Program-made: the position numbers and the translations under genes
The notes under the pieces: generated by a model
The model's input: the letters and a program-made list of their open reading frames with translations, nothing else
What the model was told of the DNA's origin: nothing
Databases searched by the model: none
Shown here: piece by piece, positions 21,818 to 29,999 of the stretch
How positions within the stretch are numbered: the first letter of the stretch is position 1
Layout: each line of letters opens with the position of its first letter
NCBI GenBank assembly: GCA_027604005.1
Contig: JADGJT010000216.1
Location: forward strand, 1-31,227
Direction: 5' to 3'
DNA from: Dinochytrium kinnereticum
Lineage: Eukaryota > Chytridiomycota > Chytridiomycetes > Chytridiales > Chytridiaceae
DNA length: 31,227 bases

Positions 21818-22184
21818 ATGTCACCAATGGTAAGGTAGGAAATATCTTCAAACCTGCTGTTCCCTCTGGCTCTTCCCAGTCAAAGACATTGCAAACAAGA
21901 AATCATTTCGAACTTCAGTACAATCTCGGAGCTTTCCATAGCGATAATAATGCTTTATCTGAAACAATGGTAAGCTCATCCTTTGATGTCCCAGAGCCAA
22001 CCTGTGGAATCACGGTGTAACAAAGCTGTGCACCTCATGGTCAGTAATCAATGCATCCGTTGCAGGTAATAGTTTAACGCACCTGCAGTTGGTCGAATGC
22101 TGCCCACGCAGAAGGAACTTCGACAGTATCCGTCATCGTCCAGACACTTGTGCCACGGCAAAACTGAAAGGAATCTGGAACTAA
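21818..22184 (+). CDS. small protein of unknown function (86 residues)
   Basis: I do not recognise this gene. Three exons, 21818-21829, 21880-21969 and 22026-22184, join in phase 0 to 86 codons plus TAA. The introns are 50 and 56 nt with good GT..AG ends, and the second has a TAAC branch-like motif near its end, so the model is consistent with neighbouring genes. The product starts MSPMSKTLQTRNHF and has a hydrophilic middle. Its C-terminal half holds three cysteines (LVECCPRRR and DTCATAK) and is arginine-rich. No signal peptide or membrane segment is seen. It lies between the farnesyltransferase gene and the EFCAB9-like gene, 74 bp upstream of the latter on the same strand. Shared expression with the EFCAB9-like gene is possible but not shown. 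The first exon of only four codons is the weakest part. Confidence 0.45.
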
Positions 22185-22258
22185 ATGACAATCTTGACAA
22201 TCCATGCTGTTGAGTTGATTGTTCCCGAAATCCCTCAAAACTCCAGAAACCCTCCATC

Positions 22259-23269
22259 ATGAAGGTCAAGTGGAGCTTCATTAAGCGACTTCATCTGGAC
22301 CCAACTTATGGTGAGCTTAGTAACGGTATGATCAAGGAGCTAATATCACTTCAATTACAGGGTTACTTACTGCGAGGTCAGCTTTCCTCTGTTGGGAGAT
22401 ATTTAAGATGCTGGACTGGCGCGGGACGGGATCCCTGGATGATATTCAATTCAACTCCTTCATGCTCATGTCAACCGACCTGAAAGAGGTACAAATATAC
22501 AAGGTTTTTGACATATTCGATCTGGACAGAAGTGGTAGTGTCGAATTTGATGAGGTGAAATGCAAACTTGAATGATCCCGAAGTTTAAATTAACTTGGCC
22601 GTAGTTCTATCTTCTCATGTGCATTCTTGTGGCTATCAAAGTCTGTTTTATTTTACTGATTTTATGGCTGACTTCGACCTGAAGGATGGTCAAGGCAAAC
22701 AATTCATGTATCAGCATTGGAGAACATGTTTCGAGATTCTTGACGAAGACGGTGGTAAAACGGTCTCAATATCAGAATTCAAAACGCTTGGCTTCCTCTT
22801 CAACTTCTCCCAAAGAGCTATCCGGAATATTTATAAGGAGTTTGACATTGTTGGAAATGCGGTAAAGCTCAACCCCTCCATTCACACCATCCACCTTTAA
22901 TATAACGCTGTTTAATCCACTTTTAAGGAATTGGACTACTCAGAATTCAGGCTTTTCGTCTTAGCCGCGATAGATATGCAAAACAAAATCGACACGGGAC
23001 CTTCGAACGTTGGCCAAAAGCTTCTTAACGCGGCAAGAAGGATGCTACAAAAGCTCTGCATCCCATTCAAATTATCAAATCGTGATTTGGATGGCGACGT
23101 TCGGGCTATGGGTAGTACAATGGGTTTGATGAGGGAGGAATCTATGGAGAAAATAGCGAAGTCTGGAATGGACAAGAAAGTTCATGCAACTGATTCTGTT
23201 AAGAGAAATGACCCACGCAATGAGCTGCAACAGGTTGTAGTCAGTGCGCAGATGAGTCCAGATGAATAA
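22259..23269 (+). CDS. EFCAB9-like EF-hand protein (CatSper-associated family)
   Basis: EFCAB9 is the calcium-sensing auxiliary subunit of the CatSper channel of animal sperm flagella. Five exons (22259-22310, 22361-22554, 22605-22640, 22685-22861, 22928-23269) give 266 residues. The product parallels human EFCAB9 (about 197 residues) along its length: MKVKWSFIKRLHLDPTYGLL at the start, IFKMLDWRGTGSLDDIQF, FYLLMCILVAIKD, QFMYQHWRTCFEILDEDGG, FKTLGFLFNFSQR and KEFDIVGNAELDYSEF. The loop DLDRSGSVEFDE is a full canonical calcium-binding EF-hand, DEDGGKTVSISE is close to canonical, and the first loop (DWRGTGSLDDIQ) is degenerate. About 95 residues after the last EF-hand are basic, polar and have no counterpart in the human protein as I recall it. 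Homology to other EF-hand proteins is expected, but the non-loop matches favour EFCAB9. Confidence 0.78.
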
Positions 23270-23270
23270 A
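23265..23270 (+). terminator. AATAAA overlapping the EFCAB9-like stop codon
   Basis: AATAAA spans the stop codon (TAA 23267-23269) of the EFCAB9-like gene. The convergent MOB1 gene ends at 23437, so the two 3' regions share at most 170 bp. Confidence 0.4.
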
Positions 23271-23436
23271 GAAGATGTTTCTGTGATTTCATATCTACAT
23301 TATTTATTCTCGAGGCTTTACTGGCTCGCTGTACACTGTCTTTCTTTCTTCCTTTCGTTTTTTTTTGAATTTGCAGAGTTTTTGGGAGATTCAGCACGGA
23401 TGGATGGACGAAGGCTGCAGATAGTTGGTGGCGTTG

Positions 23437-24458
23437 TTATTCCTTGGGATTGGCGTCCAGAATCTGTTGAACGATAGACTGTAGAGGTTGGAGCTCTTTC
23501 ATTTCAACCAAATCAAACTACAAGACTTGGATCAGTAACAAAGTCATGGTTTCATAAAATAATATCGCAGTAAAAGAAAGGAAAGTGGACGAATCTGGCA
23601 AAAATACCCACCTCGTTGACAAAGAGAATAAAGTGTTTGAAACTAAATGATTAGTAATAGAATTTTCAATTAACTCAAACCAAGTATTCAAATGTCTGTC
23701 CTCCCCAATCTCCTCGAGTTGCTTCAAAATAATCAATTAGGCTGCGCAATCAAGAATCCCAATACTTTTAAATGGTTGTGGTAAATATGAGCGTAAAATC
23801 TAAACAGCCGCTTGAATATTTGCTTAATGGTCGCTTCAAATTTCGGGGGAAAGGCATCCTGTGTAGGGAAGACCTTTTCATCATCCAAAAGACTCTCAAC
23901 CCAAGAAAGAAGGAACTCTGTGTATTCCCTCGCTGTGCATTTAATCGGCTTAGTTATGGTTTTCCCGTCTGCCCAGAGGTACTCATATCTACAAGAGTTA
24001 ACAATCAATATATATAAGGTAGTGTAAACCTTGCCCCAGCAGTCATGCTCGCACATGTTTCCTTAGTGCAAAAATCAGAAACACATCCATAGAGTAGGTT
24101 GATTTGATTATAGAAGTCAACCGCTTGTGCCTTGGTTAAGATTGCTTTATAATTGAAAAACTTACTATTGACAGCGAGCCACTCCTCACGGCTGCTTTCA
24201 CCATCTGGAATGACCACAGCTGATCGCATGTTACCACTCCCCAGTGTTTTCTATTCCAAATATGTCACAAAAAAAACACATGGCGAGCCTCTTACGAACC
24301 ACTATGTATCTCTGTAGCTGATCTCTTCGAGAACCATGATAGAAGTTCCTTTTGGATTTAAAAGTCTTGCCACTCTTCTCCCTATGTAGTATGAGCACTC
24401 AAACCACATGGTGAGATGTCTCACATCAATGAATTTTTGTACTCGCAAAAAAAGCCAT
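23437..24458 (-). CDS. MOB1 kinase activator
   Basis: MOB1 binds and activates NDR/LATS (Dbf2-type) kinases in mitotic exit and Hippo-type signalling. The gene is read on the minus strand. It starts MAFFA at 24458 and splices to LILHREKSGKTFKSKRNFYH, then SAVVIPDGESSREEWLAVN, VDFYNQINLLYGCVSDFC, RYEYLWADGKTITKPIKC, LLSWVESLLDDEKVFPTQ, FKRLFRFYAHIYHNHLK, QLEEIGEDRHLNT, and a last exon ending KELQPLQSIVQQILDANPKE with TAA at 23437-23439. The zinc ligands are present: Cys-x4-Cys in FCTKETC and the two His in HIYHNH. The order and spacing match the roughly 215-residue family. The first intron was placed so that its phase matches; the acceptor (after GGTTTGAG) is provisional. Confidence 0.92.
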
Positions 24459-24724
24459 CGCGAAAACAGCTATCTCTTTAATGTATCAAGTGATAACAGT
24501 CGTCTCCAATAACCACATCTGAGTAATATAGAAAGATGGAATATGGGTTTTGTATTTTCCACCCATTAAAAGCCTTACTTTCGTAATATATAAGGCAGAG
24601 CCTCAGGTAAGAGCTTATACACGAGAAGAAACAACAAAGAGACAATACAAAAGTTCATCCCGTTTGTAAACGTCAACGATCCAGGCCATGCGACGAAATA
24701 CGTAAGGGGCATTGGTTAGGTAGC

Positions 24725-25325
24725 TTAAGAATCTGATGATTGGAAAAGGAACTTTCCGCGATGGTGTAGGGTTCTAAATGACGGGCGTACTGCAAGAGTG
24801 TCCATTGATCTGATATAAAAAAAAAAGAAGAGTCAAGTCAAATTAATGCTAAAAACCGCAACAAAATAAAACCAGGATCCGAAAGAGGGACCCTGAGAGA
24901 AACAAAACAAAACGCTCCCTCGACGCTCATTAAAGAAAAAAAGGCCCGAACGAACCTTTTTGCCAACTCATCCTCCATCCCAATCTCCTTCATCTTCCCA
25001 CAGAGCAAAACGACACCGACGATTGACAACAAGACACTGATCAAGCATTCCGCCACCATCTTAAAAAACGAATCAGAACCCACCCTCGCAACTGAAAAAA
25101 AGATATGCATCTTGCAACGAACCTCGATGGGTAAGCTCTTTTCAGTCCGTCCAACAAGCTTCAGGTACCCCAAATCTACAATCCTAAAAGTCAAAACCCA
25201 CACTCAACCCCGAACAAACACGCAGAAAGCAACATACGCTCAACAGCCGAGTATCCGGAATGAACAAGTAGAATGAGGCCAAGGCCGTGGATCAGCCTTC
25301 CAACCCACACCAAGATTGAGGGCAT
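24725..25325 (-). CDS. ER membrane protein complex subunit 5 (EMC5/MMGT1)
   Basis: EMC5 is a two-helix core subunit of the ER membrane complex, which inserts membrane proteins and tail anchors. Four exons on the minus strand (25238-25325, 25123-25175, 24956-25059, 24725-24809) join in phase to 109 residues. Exon 1 encodes the first membrane helix (GRLIHGLGLILLVHSGYSAV). It is followed by LKLVGRTEKSLPIE, the family motif (SLPI with upstream acidic/basic residues). Exon 3 has the second helix (ISVLLSIVGVVLLCG). Exon 4 ends RPSFRTLHHRGKFLFQSSDS, matching human HPSFYVFNHRGRVLFRPSD. The protein is shorter than human MMGT1 (131 residues) because the poorly conserved tail is absent. Unspliced open frames in the region conceal the gene. 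It is divergent from PCC1, 44 bp away. Confidence 0.9.
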
Positions 25326-25369
25326 CTTCCAAGAGTGCAAGGTTTAGATAGAGGGAAATTTTTTCTCGA
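25326..25369. promoter_or_regulatory. 44-bp divergent promoter region EMC5/PCC1
   Basis: The start codons of EMC5 (minus, 25325) and PCC1 (plus, 25370) face away from each other across 44 bp. Transcription in both directions must start in this segment or inside the opposite gene. No motif was recognised. Confidence 0.5.
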
Positions 25370-25737
25370 ATGCCAGTGTTGTGAGTTGGAAGGCAGCAAG
25401 CAACAAATTCGTCGCTGAACCATCTCATTTATACATAGCAAAACTTCAGTACCGTTCTCAACACCCGAGTTGGCATCGTATGCGCTTCAGGTTTTAGAGG
25501 TGGATCGGGAATTGAAGCCAGAGGAGGTGCAAAGACATTTGTCTGTTGATGGATGTGATTTTAAGATGTAGGGTTCTTCCTCTTGCTTTAGACATATCCT
25601 TACGGCTTTATGTCCTTGTTTTTTTTAGTGAGATCCGAAGCTCTTCTTTGAAAGCATTGCGGTCATCTTGTGGAACTTTTTTGGATTTGTTGGCGTTGAC
25701 GGTTGAGACGATGGAGGAGTTTGATACGGACAATTGA
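25370..25737 (+). CDS. KEOPS/EKC complex subunit Pcc1
   Basis: Pcc1 is the dimerisation subunit of KEOPS, which makes the t6A37 modification of tRNA; in fungi it also affects transcription and telomeres. Three exons (25370-25380, 25439-25567, 25629-25737) give 82 residues, the usual size. The first exon is only 11 nt (ATGCCAGTGTT) and splices in phase to PFSTPELASYALQVLEVDRE, then ELKPEEVQRHLSVDG. Exon 3 continues EIRSSSLKALRSSCGTFLDL and ends VETMEEFDTDN. The pattern (L-vD-E followed by R-lsv-g, then LR-s---flD-l-l--etm--F) is characteristic of Pcc1/LAGE3. The gene converges with the TBC-TLDc gene, 169 bp away. Confidence 0.9.
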
Positions 25738-25906
25738 AGGTGGTCTCACCACTCATCCTGACATCAGTTCTCTTTTGCTTTTAAATTAAATATACCCCAG
25801 CCGTGAGTGGTAAACCAGATTATCCATGTCCACAAGCCATTTAACTCACATTTGCACGCAAAACCTTTGTTTGCTTGTTGTATTCGTGCGGGTATCATAG
25901 TGATTA

Positions 25907-27737
25907 TTATTGAAAAGCGTAGATTTCAAGATTCAAACAATCAAAGTTCTTCTCCCCATTGCCTGTCAGCATGTCGTTATCAAAAGTGAGGCAATTTTCT
26001 GTCGTCCCCTTATGCAGGTCTTCATCCAACCATATTCCAAATTTCCCACCTCCTCCCCCAATGATGATATCCTTACGCGAACTCATGATAAAGAAGGATG
26101 CGGTCCGCTCGATAGCTTCCCTACGTTCCGAGAGGGTCGCGTCCATGTCTGATGATGAGGGGTCCGGCTCCTCGAGCTCTCTTCCCACCCAGGGGTAAAG
26201 CTTCGCGTAGGGGCTCAGCGTAAAAATAAAGCACTCGCCTGAAGACTGTCAGAAGCGCAATAAACGTCTAAGTGGGGTCAAGTATACCTGTGCCGTAAAA
26301 CTTTCCCCTCTCTGCGTCGACCTCTGGCCATGGGTCTGTCAAAAATGCGCCAAATATACTGTCATTGGTCTCAATCACTAAAATCATTGGCTTCCTCCCA
26401 CTCGTCAATCTATACAGCGACGAAAGGCTGTACCCATGCTCCTTCGTGGTGAAAACCAGCTCCAACTCCTCTAATCTCATCTTCGGAGGGATCCATGACC
26501 ACATAGCAATCCAATGCTCGTCCTTCATGATCGTCGCCACAGCTTGCGGAGACACCGCTTCAGTTGACTGCGCGCTTGACGCCTCCAGCCCCAATCGAAT
26601 CTTTGGAAGACCACGCTGATACCTCAACTTGACCTCGTGCAAATCATCAGACTGACTGGCTCCTACTAACGAAGAGTGGGATTGAACTTTGCTTCGAACG
26701 TCCGCGCTGGCTACCTTAATCCCCCAAGCTGTGCTGAAAAGCAGCTCTCCATGATTTGACGGGACTTTTGAGACGATCGCGATGACCTGTTCGATGGCGG
26801 TGCATTTCATGATGGCGGCCTTCTCGATGGTGAAGAGCGCTATGCCGATTCGGAACAACGCCTTGTACCCATCCAACGTGAATGCATCGAGAATCCTCCA
26901 CAAAAACTCTTGCGGGAGGAGATCCACAAAAAAGTTTGTGAGCCATTGCGTCCAAATGGGTTCAGGCAAGGACGCCTGAAGCTGTGCAATGTGTTGATGA
27001 AGTCGAGCGTTTTGCTTATGCAGCAAGTTCCCAAAAGCTCTGCTGAATAGCTTAAAATCTTTTCGCGAGGTTGGGAAGAACGCCCAGTCTTTATGTCCTG
27101 ATTTAGCCTCACTGAACTTTTGCGCCGAATCCAACGCCTGTCGTATGATGTAATTCATGGCGGATAAAAGGTGCTCCGCCGATTCCATGTGGTGACAGAG
27201 AAGCTTTGTAACAATGGGAATGAGGGGACAGTACTCGAGCGTCGGGTAATCGTGGCATAAGATGCAGAGAATGTAGTCGGCGGCGAGAGATCCTTCATGG
27301 TTCAAGCCTAGGGCTTTCTTGTTTGACCTGCCGCCAAAATCCGGGGGGAGGGGAGATTCGGGGATGAGAGAGCCATAAGTTCGGGATAAGGCGATCCGGT
27401 AGTTTGATCCATCGGATATAGCTCCAAGGTCGTCATCAACTTTAAGTATTTTGCTGTAAAGTTTGGCTGCGATGAAGAGGTTTGTCACATCATTACTTGC
27501 TGTGAGCCCTCACCTTTGACTTGATCGGGAATGCCAGACTTTATCATAGACATGAAGCTGTTCGAGATAGTTGTCTTGCTGTTCAGAAAACTATCCACCT
27601 TTGCATCCGTCCATAGCTCCTTGACTTTCTACGAAAGAAATTCAGCCAAAACAGCGCAAGAGACAAACGGCCTTTCTTACCGTTGGCAGCACGAAGCCAA
27701 AGTACCTTTCGGGATCGACCCACTGAGGGTTAGGCAT
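25907..27737 (-). CDS. TBC-TLDc domain protein, TBC1D24-like
   Basis: TBC1D24-type proteins join a Rab-GAP-like TBC fold to a TLDc domain that, in the family, interacts with V-ATPase and with membranes. Exons 27681-27737, 27514-27628, a long exon ending near 26267, and 25907 to about 26220 join in phase. The N-terminus reads MPNPQWVDPERYFGF, followed by MIKSGIPDQVKA at the TBC start. The TBC C-half shows CHDYPTLEYCPLIPIVTKLL, FFVDLLPQEFLWRILDAF and LDGYKALFRIGIALFTIEKA. The TLDc domain has MWSWIPPKMRLEELELVF, HGYSLSSLYRL, FGAFLTDPWPE, GTGECFIFTLSP, IIIGGGGGKFGIWLDEDLHK and ENCLTFDNDML. Motif order matches human TBC1D24 closely. The catalytic TBC motifs IxxDxxR and YxQ are not visible (YCPL stands at the second site), so Rab-GAP activity is doubtful, as in the human protein. 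Confidence 0.9.
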
Positions 27738-28077
27738 CTTTGGGGATTATCGATCCTGTTGAAGAATTGTGGAGGGACGAAAAAGGCTGCGATGGATTCC
27801 TAGCAGGTTCAGGTTGTATCCAAAAATGCCCTCCAATCACATCATCTTTCGAATCGTAGCCGAACACGCGGAACGAACTTAAACTTGACCCTGTGATGAT
27901 TTTAAGGGTGTGGTAGAGCGTCCGGTGCTCTTTAGACTGGTTATTCCGTTTTTTGGGGTGTGTCTGGGACTACTTTTATCTTGTAGAGTGTATTGACGTT
28001 ATGACTCTCAAGAATAAATAAGCCTTGAATAAAAACACAGGAAATCGCCCATTTTTCCCGTTGAACAGGACAGAAGG
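27738..28077. other. intergenic region between divergent genes
   Basis: This 340-bp gap separates the TBC-TLDc start from the start of the next plus-strand gene. It contains no convincing exon, RNA gene or repeat. It is the largest divergent spacer in the window and presumably holds both promoters. Confidence 0.4.
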
Positions 28078-29999
28078 ATGCCCATGTTCCGAGATGCCAA
28101 AGAACCCATGCGCCCCATCACCATCAAAGACCAAGCACCTCTCCATCCCAACAGCTCAATCCCTGCCCCACTGCAGTCCGACCTCTTCCCCCTGTTCCCA
28201 GAAGTAGAGCATTCAGAACTCCGAGGGATGATCGGTCTGGAGGAGATAGATGACCTGAGGAATGAGGCCACATCCTTATTGTCAATACGAGACTCCGTTA
28301 AGGCTGACAAGAGCGAGGTTTGGTGGTGGTTGTCTGGCTTGTTGGTGACATGTTTGAAGGTGACAATCTCGAGTGGGTTGGACTTCATAGGCACAGCATT
28401 CCAGAGGGAAGCGCTTGTGCAGAAGATATCTTACGCCTTGGGGGCCATGAGACAGGTGAGACTCGTGACCTCTTTTTCTCACAGGACGGTAACCAGAAGT
28501 TACAGGAAAAGAGAGGCAATCTCTGCGAAAGAGATCTTGAAATAGGTACATATCGCTCCTTCCCTCCATTCAATCAACCCTTAAAAAAGAGGCAATGCAT
28601 CAGCGCTAACCATACTGAATGTAGTAAAATACGTTGAGCTTCACCAGGGCATCGACAAAACCCGCCAATCAGAAGACCATCTCTTCATAAAAACCCGTAA
28701 CACTTCAGCCAGTCACAGCGACAAACTAACAACTCCAGACACACCTCGTCCCGCTCTACAGCAAGCGAAGAAGCACCTCACTTCCCACCTCTCTAAAAAA
28801 TTCCCAAGCTCTCTCCTCTCCACCGTCGATCTTGACAACGACACGATCATGATCTTGAGGTTTGTTCATCAATTCGCATTTTCTGTAGTGATTAATTGAA
28901 TGATAAGGAAAGCGGCTGCGGAGGAGAAGGATGCGTTGCTGACGTTTATTCAGCAGGTTTACAATTGCCTGGAGTTGGAAAATACGTCAAAGACATCGTG
29001 AGTTTTGTTGAATAGGTTGCCACCAGTCATAATAATGTCATCTGTTCTTTTGCTTAGGACGGAAAGCGTTGCCTCCATCCAACAACCAACAACCGGTGAA
29101 CTGAGAGATCTATTTGAAAAACTACAAGTACGCCACCTAAACATATAAGCCCATTAACCGTTACACCCCCTACCAAATATAAGATCCACGCAGAAACAAA
29201 AGATCGAACTCAACCCCTCCCACCCAAACACAACCTAACACCCAACCCAATCCCCACAAGTAAGCCAACATAATCCCCAAAAAGTTCCCTACCTTAACCC
29301 TCCCAAACAAACAAAGGCTCCCCGACAGAAGACCCCGAACTGCTAGAAATTATGGAGGCCCTCCAATCCCTTGACTCCCTCCACCCCTCATCCCCACACC
29401 GCCTCTGCACCCCACCTTCTCAAACAAATTCCTTCACAAGAACACCGAACGATGAAGAATCCGATCGATGGGCTAAACGCGTGTTTGATAAAGGGCTGGG
29501 GAGGAGAGTTCCCGAACCCCCTAAAGCGGGTCCTAGGGGCGGGTTACCGAGTTTGAGGAGGAGAAATTTGAGAAATGTTGATGGGGCTCCGGTTGGGGTT
29601 GGGTTGACTGGTGAGTTCTTTTTTTTTTTCTTCTTCCTTGGTCTTTTCTCCCTTTTTTTTTTTTAAACTTTTTTTGTGTGTGTGTTTGTGGGGAGGCGTT
29701 CTTTTTTTTTTAACACTTCTATTCCATTTGGGTCAGACCTTGAACTTGACACCGTGCTACCCAAGCCGACCCTTTCACATATTCTTCTCACTGAATCAGG
29801 TACTTCGAGATAAACCTCCCTTCCCTTCAACCTTTAAACATCACATCTAATCCCTTTTTTCCTGCGTCCCCCTCGGTTAGCTCCTCAAACAACCCCCCCA
29901 CGAATTCAGCGCCTTCGTCCCCTGAAAGAAGGAAAACTGGCACATGTCACGTCCAGAAGATTTATGGGAATCGTAGAATCTGGTGGAGGTGGGAGGTGA
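28078..29999 (+). CDS. charged coil-forming protein of unknown function
   Basis: I do not recognise this gene. Exons 28078-28317, 28360-28455, 28485-28545, 28625-28859, 28908-28997, about 29060-29130, about 29184-29261, about 29319-29611, about 29737-29800 and about 29881-29999 join in phase to roughly 420 residues. The N-terminal part (MPMFRDAKEPM) is followed by helical, charged segments such as GLEEIDDLRNEATSLLSIRD, FQREALVQKISYALGAMRQ, QKLQEKRGNLCERDLEIVKY and KAAAEEKDALLTFIQQVYN, which look coiled-coil. The second half is proline- and arginine-rich (PSLRRRNLRNVDGAPVG) and the product ends RFMGIVESGGGGR. No membrane segment or signal peptide is seen. The coil-then-basic-tail layout would suit a cytoskeletal, centrosomal or kinetochore component, but nothing in the sequence decides this. 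Introns near 29131-29320 are strongly A/C-rich on this strand. Confidence 0.65.

Noticed and set aside
21970..21994. A 25-nt intron in the small gene upstream of the EFCAB9-like gene
   Set aside because: An acceptor at 22025 gives a normal 56-nt intron and leaves one long in-frame exon to the stop.
24387..24409. A 17-nt intron at the 5' end of MOB1 with start at ATGTGG
   Set aside because: A longer intron from the MAFFA exon to the acceptor after GGTTTGAG is in phase and gives a family-like N-terminus.
24838..25203. A 121-residue hydrophobic open frame on the minus strand as a separate membrane protein
   Set aside because: It is EMC5 exons 2 and 3 read through their introns.
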